DNA of 7,540 nucleotides from an uncultured Flavobacteriales bacterium (GCA_913052655.1 CAJXFN010000068.1:1-7540); one strand, 5' to 3'; positions 1 to 6,145 are shown, counted from the first letter of the stretch. The notes: generated by a model from the letters alone, not told the origin. Made by a program: numbers and translations.

Positions 1-2693
1 GCTCTATCGTGGATAATATTATCTACAAAGATACCTGTAATGTTTCCACAAGTAGATGCATAGGTACATGAACCGTCATCTAAGCTTGCATTAGGATCAT
101 AGTTTGTAGCTGTAGGATCTGTACAACCCGCATAGATACATGAACCATCATCCGTATTTGCTGCGGCGTAATAGTTAACAGCTGTTGGATCTGTACATCC
201 ATATAAGAATGGCTCACAACTTCCATCATCTACATTAGCATTAGGATTATAGTTGAATGAAGTTGAGTCAGTACATCCGTAAACTGGGAATACACAAGAA
301 CCATCATCAATAGTAGCTAATGGATTATAATTTAATGCTAATGGATCTGTACACCCATAAATTGCTGAAGAACTTACATTGAAAATTGTGTCTATTACAC
401 ATCCAATATCATCAATTACAGAAACGGAGTAGTTACCAATACAAATAGATGTAACATTATTATTTGTCGATAAAAGGTTGTTATTACTGTCGAACCAAGA
501 ATATGTTATTGGTGGATAAGATGTGTTTACCATAGTTACAGCTGCCCATCCGTCACATGTCGTATTTGAAGATGTTTGGTTAATATTTAAGCTGTAGGAT
601 AAATCACAGTATTGACAACTTCCATCATCAGTGTTTGCGTTTGGATTATAGTTATTCGCATTCGGATCTGTACAACCATAAATAGGCACCACAACTCCAG
701 TACATTGAGCCTCTACTTCTATATTATAAAAGAAATAATAATAGTTTGCTCCAGCATTAGAAGATGTTATAGAAACCAAACCTCCAATGTTGTATGGATA
801 ATTAACTCCTCCATTATTTCTATACAAACCAGCATTTGTTCCTAATATACCTAACTCGTAATTTGTGCCTACTGGAACATCAAAATCAAAATACAATCTC
901 TGTTGACCTGAATTTAATGTTATAGTGGTATCATCAATAACAATTGAGTTATTGTCTCTTAATTCAAATGTAACTGTATTCGAACTATAATATGAATAAA
1001 CATCGGCTGATACAATTGTTGATGGAACATTAGCGTCTAAAATCAAATGTCTATTACCGTTATAATATGCTCCAGTTCCTATATTAGGATCAATAATACC
1101 TCCAAATGCTATACTAGTATTTGCGTTTGGATTATAATTATTAGCATTGGGGTTCATACATCCAATTACTACAGGAACACAACCTCCAATAGATGTTGTA
1201 GTTTCTGATGAAGTAAACGATCCTCCACTTGCTACAATTGTACCATTATATGTAACACTATAAGATCCATTTCCATAACTACAACATATACCATCACCAT
1301 AAGTATCATTAATTACAAAACTATAACAAGATGTTACTGGCGGGCAAAAACTCCATGAATAAGTCGTATTAGCACTAGTTAAATCACCAGCAGAAATACT
1401 TTGAACTACAGTTCCATTATCATCTATTAACTGCCATGATGTTTCAGTAGGATAATTATCTGTAGTAATTGTAATTTCTAAGATATCACCGTAACAACAA
1501 GTACCATCATCATTAGTAGCTAAAGGATCATAATTACTAGCGTTGGGATCTGTACAACCATAAACTGGAAAATTACAAGAACCGTCATCAAAACAAGCAT
1601 TAGAACTGTAATTTAAAGCAGATGGATCTGTACAACCCGATATGTAACAACATGAACCATCGTCTGTAACAGCATTAGGATCATAATTAAAAGCAGATGG
1701 ATCTGTACAACCATAAGCGCTTGTTTGACAAGCATTACTAGTTAATAATCCTGAACGAAAAGTATTTATCGCAGCTATCATTCTTGTTTTTTGATCTTGA
1801 GTAAACATATTCATGCATGCATCATCCGTATAATCCATATAATTCATAAACATATCACCATTCGAACCATTACCACTACAGTTAGAGGCAGATGGAAAAT
1901 TTGGACAACCATAATTAGAAGATTGTTGAGTAGGAGTGTCATTACACTGATCATTTCCACAATAAGAATCTCCCCAAATATGTCTTAAATTTAACCAATG
2001 TCCAACCTCATGTGTAGTTGTTCTTCCTAAATTAAATGGGGCTGTAGCAGTACCAATATTACCAAAATACTGATAATCACAAACAATACCATCAGAGCTC
2101 GCGTTTCCTCCAGGAAACTGAGCGTATCCGAGTATACCTCCACTAATATCACAAACCCAGATATTTAAATATTGAGATGTATTCCATGCGTCAACTCCCC
2201 CAGAGGAAGAATATTTAACACCATCATTAGTACTAAAAGAAGATTGACTTGTTTGAGTTCGAGTAATACCATTCGTTGGATTACCATTTGGATCAATACT
2301 TGCTAAACAAAATTCAATACCACAGTCTACTGCAACTGATTGAAAAGCTATTGGAGTATTTGATGCATCAGGATTTGTTCTTCTAAAATCTTGATTTAAA
2401 ATATCTATCTGTGATTGAATTTGTTGATCACTAATATTTTCAACTGAGTTATAATATACTACATGTACTACAACTGGTATTGTAATAATATTTGAACTTA
2501 AACTCTCGGGTTGATTATCTATCCAACGTTGTAGTTTTTTTTCATTCTTCTCCATTCTCTCTTCAAGTAAAGGATCCTGAGATTTTAGATATTCAAGATG
2601 ATCCATTGTTCCACAGTTTCTTACTTGAGAAAAAGTAAAAAAAGCACTAAAAAATAAAAACGAAAATAAAAGTACCTTAATATTATTTTCCAT
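1..2693 (-). CDS. Secreted M43 (pappalysin-family) zinc metalloprotease with long repeat tail, 3' end outside the window
   Basis: The frame is open from ATG at 2691-2693 to the window edge: 897 codons without a stop, so the C-terminus is missing. Residues 1-22 are a signal peptide (hydrophobic run, then FFTFSQ). Residues 24-62 look like the M43 propeptide, with RNCGTM at 25-30 and an acidic/basic helix. The catalytic domain spans about 68-323: zinc site HEVGHWLNLRH (H228, E229, H232, H238) and Met-turn MNYMDY at 283-288. The tail holds eight intact and one degenerate GCTD...DDGSC repeats, a YGDGICC module (400-510), a beta-rich module (527-664), an SprB/PKD-like segment (694-779), and after residue 880 the apparent start of another domain, possibly fibronectin type III-like. 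Family knowledge says M43B enzymes are secreted, often Ca-dependent endopeptidases. I infer T9SS export and a sorting domain beyond the edge. The start follows the upstream stop by 6 bp, suggesting cotranscription. The substrate cannot be told from sequence. Confidence 0.94.
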   Translation of the reverse strand, partial: MENNIKVLLFSFLFFSAFFTFSQVRNCGTMDHLEYLKSQDPLLEERMEKNEKKLQRWIDNQPESLSSNIITIPVVVHVVYYNSVENISDQQIQSQIDILNQDFRRTNPDASNTPIAFQSVAVDCGIEFCLASIDPNGNPTNGITRTQTSQSSFSTNDGVKYSSSGGVDAWNTSQYLNIWVCDISGGILGYAQFPGGNASSDGIVCDYQYFGNIGTATAPFNLGRTTTHEVGHWLNLRHIWGDSYCGNDQCNDTPTQQSSNYGCPNFPSASNCSGNGSNGDMFMNYMDYTDDACMNMFTQDQKTRMIAAINTFRSGLLTSNACQTSAYGCTDPSAFNYDPNAVTDDGSCCYISGCTDPSALNYSSNACFDDGSCNFPVYGCTDPNASNYDPLATNDDGTCCYGDILEITITTDNYPTETSWQLIDDNGTVVQSISAGDLTSANTTYSWSFCPPVTSCYSFVINDTYGDGICCSYGNGSYSVTYNGTIVASGGSFTSSETTTSIGGCVPVVIGCMNPNANNYNPNANTSIAFGGIIDPNIGTGAYYNGNRHLILDANVPSTIVSADVYSYYSSNTVTFELRDNNSIVIDDTTITLNSGQQRLYFDFDVPVGTNYELGILGTNAGLYRNNGGVNYPYNIGGLVSITSSNAGANYYYFFYNIEVEAQCTGVVVPIYGCTDPNANNYNPNANTDDGSCQYCDLSYSLNINQTSSNTTCDGWAAVTMVNTSYPPITYSWFDSNNNLLSTNNNVTSICIGNYSVSVIDDIGCVIDTIFNVSSSAIYGCTDPLALNYNPLATIDDGSCVFPVYGCTDSTSFNYNPNANVDDGSCEPFLYGCTDPTAVNYYAAANTDDGSCIYAGCTDPTATNYDPNASLDDGSCTYASTCGNITGIFVDNIIHDR
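66..356 (-). repeat. Four tandem GCTD...DDGSC repeats (copies 6-9 of the metalloprotease)
   Basis: Residues 780-800, 806-826, 832-852 and 856-876. Every copy spans exactly 21 residues from G to C. They begin 78, 78 and 72 bp apart. Copy 7 has GCTDS in place of GCTDP, and copy 8 has YYAAAN where the others have a Pro. They are followed by CGNITGIFVDNIIHDR at the window edge, probably the first strand of the next domain. Confidence 0.9.
357..614 (-). other. SprB/PKD-like domain of the metalloprotease tail
   Basis: Residues 694-779. The pattern CDGWAAVTMVN, then PPITYSWFDSNNN, then SICIGNYSVSVIDDIGC matches the layout of SprB-type repeats (Cys-x-Gly opening, TYSW strand, GxYxVxVxDxxGC closing) found in Bacteroidota surface adhesins. 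One copy only. Likely an extracellular spacer or adhesion domain. Confidence 0.6.
615..677 (-). repeat. Single GCTD...DDGSC repeat (copy 5 of the metalloprotease)
   Basis: Residues 673-693, GCTDP at the start and DDGSC at the end, 21 residues as in the other copies. It lies directly after the beta-rich module and before the SprB-like segment. Its first 16 residues differ from degenerate copy 4 at only two positions (TD against MN). Confidence 0.88.
702..1115 (-). repeat. Beta-rich shared module, copy C (in the metalloprotease)
   Basis: Residues 527-664. Landmarks in order: FGG, a NGNRHLILDA strand, SADVYS, VTFELRDN, a basic/aromatic strand QRLYFDFDVP, GTNYELG, GLYRNNGGVNYPYN, ITSSNAG, and a tyrosine-rich last strand ending YNIEV. 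The same landmarks occur in the same order twice in the neighbouring gene (3357-3767 and 4242-4652). The layout suggests a jelly-roll or Ig-like beta sandwich, perhaps carbohydrate- or surface-binding; that is inference. I recognise similar sequence in other Flavobacteria secreted proteins but know no confirmed function. Confidence 0.85.
1116..1163 (-). repeat. Degenerate GCTD-type repeat (copy 4), truncated before DDGSC
   Basis: Residues 511-526 read GCMNPNANNYNPNANT, matching the first 16 positions of the 21-residue repeat, but the DDGSC end is absent. The sequence instead runs straight into the beta-rich module (SIAFGG...). The frame is intact. The near-identical intact copy 5 (GCTDPNANNYNPNANT, then DDGSC) lies on the far side of the module. 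Confidence 0.8.
1164..1496 (-). other. YGDGICC beta-rich module of the metalloprotease tail
   Basis: Residues 400-510, between GCTD repeat 3 and the degenerate repeat 4. It starts with a strand pair (LEITITTDNYP, TSWQLIDDNG), continues through FCPPVTSCYSFVIND, and contains the signature YGDGICC at 465-471 followed by SYGNGSYSVTYNG. Pairs of cysteines and the acidic DTYGDG loop suggest a disulfide-bonded, possibly Ca-binding beta domain. I recognise the pattern from other secreted Bacteroidota proteins but cannot give it a firm family name. Confidence 0.6.
1497..1712 (-). repeat. Three tandem GCTD...DDGSC repeats (copies 1-3 of the metalloprotease)
   Basis: Residues 328-348, 353-373 and 379-399. 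Each copy is exactly 21 residues from the G of GCTD to the C of DDGSC (DDGTC in copy 3), with NY in the middle, and begins 25 or 26 residues after the previous one. Two cysteines per copy suggest one disulfide, and the acidic DDG turn could bind calcium; both are inference. Copies 1 and 2 share a 23-bp identical stretch at DNA level (1690-1712 and 1615-1637). This motif is familiar from secreted proteins of Bacteroidota; its function is not established as far as I know. Confidence 0.9.
1725..2492 (-). other. M43 metalloprotease catalytic domain
   Basis: Residues 68-323 of the left-hand gene. The opening strand (TIPVVVHVVYY), the ISDQQIQSQIDILNQDF helix, the substrate-cleft strand LNIWVCDISGGILGYAQFP, the zinc helix with H228, E229, H232 and H238, the Cys-rich insert (C246, C250, C262, C270), and the Met-turn M286 follow the order known for pappalysin-family enzymes such as ulilysin. 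All metal ligands and the general-base glutamate are present, so the enzyme should be active. Confidence 0.93.
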
Positions 2694-2699
2694 AATAAA

Positions 2700-5600
2700 T
2701 TATTTTAAAATGATTTTCTTTTTATATAATCCAGTTTCAGTATGTAACTCTATAAAATATATTCCTTTAGAGAATTCTGAAAGATTAAATTCTTTTATTC
2801 TTTGTCCTTCTTTCAGCTCTTCTGATATAACTAGTGCCCCTAAAGAATTTACGATTCTAATATTTAAATTGTTATCAAAAACCTTATTAAAATCTATATT
2901 AAAAATTCCAAATGAAGGATTTGGATATATACTAATATTATTTATTATCGCATCTTCTAATCCTACAAAACAAGTATCTACATAAACCCAAATATCTTCT
3001 TGGACTACACAGCCATACTGGTCAATTGCTTTTAAAATATACCAAGTATCCTCAGTTGGGGAAAGCAAAATATTTTGATTCTGACCGATTATTGCATTAC
3101 TATAAATCCAATAAAATTCAGAGAAACCTTGTGACGCTTCCAATAAAATAGTATCTCCTAAGCAAATTTCTGCTGGACTTGGTAAAGAACTTATACTTAA
3201 ACTTGAGTTAGGATAATATTGTAAGTCAGTATATACTAAACTATCACAACTATTTACTGATGAAAATGTATCTACATATACTCCCGGAATATTGTAAACA
3301 CTATTTCCAACTACAATCGAATCTCCTTCACATATCGTTTGAGGGTTATCAGATCCAAACTGCATAATCTCAATATCATAGTAGAAATAATAATATTGAT
3401 CTCCGGCATTAGATGAAGTGATGTTAATTGATCCTAAATTAAATGGATAAGAAATTGAATTTCCATTTCCAGCATTATTTCTAAATAATCCTGAATTTCC
3501 TCCATCAACTCCTAATTGATAATCAGTACCTGGTGGAATCATGAAGTTGAAGGTTAAAATTTGAGAACCTGGGTATACCATATGTGTTGATGATTGCATT
3601 ACAATTCCTAAATTATTTCTTAATTCGAATGTTACAGAATTTGTATCTGCGGAATATACTGTTGCTGATTTTAATAAAGTTAAAATACTAGCATCTAATA
3701 TTAAATAACCATTGTAATTACTATAATCACCTGAGTAAATACTAGAGTCTGGCAACCCTATATTTAAACTATTATAACTTGCAGAAACTACATTTAAATA
3801 ATTGGTAATTATACTATCACATCCATTTGATGAAGATAGGGTATCCATATACACTCCTGAACTATTATAAACATTGTTACCTACAACTATAGAGTCACCA
3901 ATGCAAATATCCAGTTGGTTTACACTACTTCCGCCCACGATACTATCAACTGTTAAATTAGTAACAATAACACTATCACATCCATACAAAGTAAATAATG
4001 TATCAAGATAAACTCCAGAGGAGTCATATATATTATTTCCAATTAAATAAGTTTCACCACTACAAATTGTCTGATAATTCGAATCTAAATAATTTGGATA
4101 TACAACTAAATTTGTGAATAACAAACTATCACATCCATGAGATGAAACTAAAGTGTCTATATAAATTCCTGAGGAATCATAAATATTTCCAGATATAGTG
4201 ATACTTTGTCCATCACAAATATAGTAATTTACTGGTTGTGAAGACTGTCTTACTTCAATATCGTAATAATAATAATAATAATTAAGTGGTGATGAAGCGC
4301 TTGAGGATGTAATAGATGCTAAAGAACCAAAATTGTATGGGTAATTAACTCCAGAATTATGTCTAAATAAATTGTTACTATTACCATTGACTCCAAGCTC
4401 ATAATTTGTTCCAGCAGACATAATATAATTAAAATAAACTCTGTGACCTCCTGGAACAACTGTAACGGTTGTATCATCTAAAACATTACCGTTAACATCT
4501 CTAATTTCAAAAGTTTCAATTACAGTATCTTGAGCATAAACTACTGCTGACACTAATTCAGAACTAACATAGCAACTCATTTCTAAATATTGGGATCCAG
4601 AATAAAAATTACCTCCGCCAACATTATTGCTAGGTATTCCTCCAAAAATTGGATTATATTGAGAATATATAGTCAAATTTGTATGAATTATACTATCACA
4701 ACCAATTGATGACACTAGAGTATCAATAAAATTACCTCCACTGTAATATACAGACAAACCCACTGTTAAACTATCACCATCACAAATTGTTATATTATAA
4801 AATTGCGGTGTTTGAACAAATAAATTTGTGTTAATAATACTATCGCATCCAGATGAGTTTAATAAGGTATCAATAAAATTTCCACTATTGAAGTAGATAG
4901 AAGAACCTACAACCAAACTGTCACCATCACAAATAGTTATATTGTTAGATACAATTGAAGCTGAATTAGATAATACAGTTAAATCAGTTACAACTACACT
5001 ATCACATCCATTGAAAGAGCTCAAAGTATCATAATAAATACCTGATGAATCATATGTATTTACTCCAACAACAATACTTAATCCGTTACAGATAATATAT
5101 GACTGTGAATCAATAATTGTATTATTATAATTATGAGTACCTATGTTAGTCCAATAATCAATAGGCTTAACTAACCACTGATTAGCGGATGAGTTAATCC
5201 ATGAGGTATCTCCTTGAAAAATATTACATTTTCTGATTATAGTATGATTCCTAGTTGCAGCACCTACACCAGAGACAGACCATCCTTGTCCGGGATCACC
5301 ATTCCAGTCTCCAATCCAATCAATTATTCTATAGGTAGTATCAGAGGGTGGAGATGTAGAGTTAGGTTGAGAGCCATATATTAGTGCAATACCGTCGTCT
5401 CCATTTCCAAGAGCGGTTGAAGATGTGACAGTCATATCAGCATATTGTAATATTGATGAGTCAGCTAAATAATGAGCTACTACAAAAATATCGTTTGGAA
5501 GTATAAATGAGGCTGAGTCAAAATTATTCCAATATTCATAAACACCAGTAGTATTAGGATTGCCACTAACACTAGGGAAGGCATAATTACTTAAATATAT

Positions 5601-6122
5601 AGTATCAGTAGTTGGATTATATAACTCAAAATATTTGTTCCAAGAGCTTCCCTCTCCCCATTCAGAGAAAAATAAATTATCATGATTTGACAAATAATAA
5701 TTACAACTTCCATCATCTAAGGTGGCTAGAGAATCAAAATTTGCAGCAACTGAATCAGTACAACCTGATATCATTGCTGGAGAACTTGATATTATAACCC
5801 CTTTCATGCCTAAAGTTACGTGTGGTGTGCAGACATAATAATAAGTCTTTGCTTGATCAATAACAAAACTTCCAGATGGAGTACCTAAAGGAATATTAAA
5901 ACCACCATTGGAGTTAGTTCCATTGGACATCCATGTGGAATCATCAACTTCTACAGCGTTATGATATCCTCCAGGATTTATAGTAACAGTATCACCAACA
6001 AAACAAACAAGTGTATCGGGAGTAAATGTCATCCCACTTACATTTATTGTATGGTGTGACTGAGAAAATGATGTAAAAAAAATACAAACAAAAATGGATA
6101 AGAATTGTAGTCGTAATTTCAT
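2700..6122 (-). CDS. T9SS-secreted mosaic surface protein: cupredoxin, lamin-tail domain, Cys repeats, shared modules
   Basis: Complete, 1140 residues, ATG at 6120-6122, TAA stop. Residues 1-21 are a signal peptide. Residues 24-112 form a cupredoxin with type 1 copper ligands H54, C98, H101 and M106. A GCTD...DDGSC repeat follows (120-140), then a lamin-tail domain (148-332). Seven Cys repeats (first cysteine at 345, 398, 447, 636, 687, 740, 931) are interrupted by two copies of a beta-rich module (491-627 and 786-922). An Ig/PKD-like domain (about 983-1051) and a T9SS type A sorting domain (1063-1140) close the protein. By family knowledge it is exported by Sec then T9SS and anchored or released at the cell surface. 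I infer an adhesive or copper-binding role; no enzymatic domain is seen. The start is supported by the signal peptide and an AT-only leader without Shine-Dalgarno. The metalloprotease gene begins 6 bp downstream. Confidence 0.94.
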   Translation of the reverse strand: MKLRLQFLSIFVCIFFTSFSQSHHTINVSGMTFTPDTLVCFVGDTVTINPGGYHNAVEVDDSTWMSNGTNSNGGFNIPLGTPSGSFVIDQAKTYYYVCTPHVTLGMKGVIISSSPAMISGCTDSVAANFDSLATLDDGSCNYYLSNHDNLFFSEWGEGSSWNKYFELYNPTTDTIYLSNYAFPSVSGNPNTTGVYEYWNNFDSASFILPNDIFVVAHYLADSSILQYADMTVTSSTALGNGDDGIALIYGSQPNSTSPPSDTTYRIIDWIGDWNGDPGQGWSVSGVGAATRNHTIIRKCNIFQGDTSWINSSANQWLVKPIDYWTNIGTHNYNNTIIDSQSYIICNGLSIVVGVNTYDSSGIYYDTLSSFNGCDSVVVTDLTVLSNSASIVSNNITICDGDSLVVGSSIYFNSGNFIDTLLNSSGCDSIINTNLFVQTPQFYNITICDGDSLTVGLSVYYSGGNFIDTLVSSIGCDSIIHTNLTIYSQYNPIFGGIPSNNVGGGNFYSGSQYLEMSCYVSSELVSAVVYAQDTVIETFEIRDVNGNVLDDTTVTVVPGGHRVYFNYIMSAGTNYELGVNGNSNNLFRHNSGVNYPYNFGSLASITSSSASSPLNYYYYYYDIEVRQSSQPVNYYICDGQSITISGNIYDSSGIYIDTLVSSHGCDSLLFTNLVVYPNYLDSNYQTICSGETYLIGNNIYDSSGVYLDTLFTLYGCDSVIVTNLTVDSIVGGSSVNQLDICIGDSIVVGNNVYNSSGVYMDTLSSSNGCDSIITNYLNVVSASYNSLNIGLPDSSIYSGDYSNYNGYLILDASILTLLKSATVYSADTNSVTFELRNNLGIVMQSSTHMVYPGSQILTFNFMIPPGTDYQLGVDGGNSGLFRNNAGNGNSISYPFNLGSINITSSNAGDQYYYFYYDIEIMQFGSDNPQTICEGDSIVVGNSVYNIPGVYVDTFSSVNSCDSLVYTDLQYYPNSSLSISSLPSPAEICLGDTILLEASQGFSEFYWIYSNAIIGQNQNILLSPTEDTWYILKAIDQYGCVVQEDIWVYVDTCFVGLEDAIINNISIYPNPSFGIFNIDFNKVFDNNLNIRIVNSLGALVISEELKEGQRIKEFNLSEFSKGIYFIELHTETGLYKKKIILK
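2703..2936 (-). other. T9SS type A C-terminal sorting domain
   Basis: Residues 1063-1140 of the mosaic protein. It has the standard signposts: ISIYPNPS, FGIFNIDF, a central LNIRIVNSLGALV strand pair, LSEFSKGIYFIEL, and a terminal KKKIILK. Such domains direct passage through the type IX secretion system and are normally removed by the sortase PorU. This marks the protein as surface-bound or secreted and the host as a member of the Bacteroidota. Confidence 0.93.
3213..3338 (-). repeat. Cys repeat 7 of the mosaic protein
   Basis: Residues 929-970, C931 and C959, 28 apart. It is the only copy in which GCDS is changed to SCDS and the SSG turn to IPG. It is followed by the Ig/PKD-like domain, about residues 983-1051 (PAEICLGDTILLEA, then SEFYWIYSN, then WYILKAIDQYGC). 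Confidence 0.85.
3357..3767 (-). repeat. Beta-rich shared module, copy B (in the mosaic protein)
   Basis: Residues 786-922, directly after Cys repeat 6. Landmarks: NIGLPDSSI, NGYLILDASI, SATVYSADT, VTFELRNNLG, ILTFNFMIPPGTDYQLG, GLFRNNAG, YPFNLG, ITSSNAG, and YYYFYYDIEI. It has the same length (137 residues) as copy A but has diverged more, with an extra NGNSI before the YPFN strand. Confidence 0.85.
3786..4223 (-). repeat. Cys repeats 4-6 of the mosaic protein
   Basis: Residues 634-779. Cysteine pairs C636/C664, C687/C715 and C740/C768 are again each 28 residues apart. Copies 4-6 all carry YDSSG or YNSSG followed by hydrophobic-Tyr/hydrophobic-DTL, and GCDS. This second block of three repeats mirrors the first block and is followed by the second beta-rich module, so the unit (three repeats plus one module) occurs twice. 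Confidence 0.88.
4242..4652 (-). repeat. Beta-rich shared module, copy A (in the mosaic protein)
   Basis: Residues 491-627, directly after Cys repeat 3. Landmarks: IFGG, QYLEMSCYVS, SAVVYA, ETFEIRDVNG, DDTTVTV, HRVYFNYIM, GTNYELGV, LFRHNSGVNYPYNFG, SITSSSAS, and a six-tyrosine strand before DIEV. It is closer to copy C in the metalloprotease (shared FGG, DDTT, GTNYELG, GVNYPYN) than to copy B in its own protein, judged by eye. Confidence 0.85.
4665..5096 (-). repeat. Cys repeats 1-3 of the mosaic protein
   Basis: Residues 343-486. Each copy of about 42 residues reads ICxGxSxxVG, then a Y...SG/GG turn, then DTL, then GCDS, then a closing NLxV strand. Cysteine pairs are C345/C373, C398/C426 and C447/C475, each 28 apart. 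Copies begin 53 and 49 residues apart. This repeat type is common in long T9SS-secreted proteins of Bacteroidota. Confidence 0.88.
5127..5681 (-). other. Lamin-tail domain (LTD)
   Basis: Residues 148-332. The landmarks NLFFSEWGEGSSWNKYFELYN (split here: FFSEWGEG, then KYFELYNPT), IYLSNYAFP, a strand FILPNDIFVVAH, GNGDDGIALIYG, IDWIGDWNGDPGQGW, and TIIRKCN, then W316 and W324 are the usual order of LTD domains found in bacterial secreted proteins. It is an Ig-like fold; in bacteria it is often attached to secreted nucleases or adhesins. No nuclease domain accompanies it here. Confidence 0.85.
5703..5765 (-). repeat. GCTD...DDGSC repeat in the mosaic protein
   Basis: Residues 120-140, GCTDSVAANF at the start and TLDDGSC at the end, again exactly 21 residues. 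It links the cupredoxin to the lamin-tail domain. The same repeat occurs nine times in the downstream metalloprotease, which ties the two genes together. Confidence 0.88.
5787..6053 (-). other. Cupredoxin (plastocyanin/azurin-like) domain with type 1 copper site
   Basis: Residues 24-112 of the mosaic protein. The features are INVSGMTFTPDTL, a strand GDTVTINPGGYHNAVEV carrying H54, and YYYVCTPHVTLGMKGVI carrying C98, H101 and M106. The spacing C-x2-H-x4-M is that of plastocyanin-type blue copper sites, and the first histidine is followed by N as in the plastocyanin HN pair. All four ligands are present, so copper binding is likely. Whether it transfers electrons, stores copper or only serves structure is open. 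Confidence 0.88.
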
Positions 6123-6145
6123 AATTATAATTTAGTTTTGGCTCG

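Noticed and set aside
612..845. Plus-strand open frame of 77 codons
   Set aside because: It lies wholly antisense to the metalloprotease tail; the protein is low-complexity (Ile/Ser/Cys) as expected of a shadow of AT-rich repeat DNA, and has no start signal.
66..1712. CRISPR-like array from regularly spaced short DNA repeats
   Set aside because: The repeats are in frame within one long coding region, the unit is a protein motif with two cysteines, and the intervals are not spacer-like.
1791..1988. Plus-strand open frame of 65 codons
   Set aside because: It is antisense to the catalytic domain, including the Met-turn of the metalloprotease; composition rich in Ile, Thr and His is a frame shadow.
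2702..2711. Perfect AT palindrome (ATTTTAAAAT) at the end of the mosaic gene
   Set aside because: Only A and T, ten bases, no loop or T-run; it is expected by chance in DNA this AT-rich and is too weak for a terminator.
2710..2985. Plus-strand open frame of 91 codons
   Set aside because: It is antisense to the T9SS sorting domain, which is unmistakable on the minus strand.
5612..5797. Plus-strand open frame of 61 codons
   Set aside because: Antisense to the lamin-tail region and GCTD repeat of the mosaic protein; no recognisable domain.
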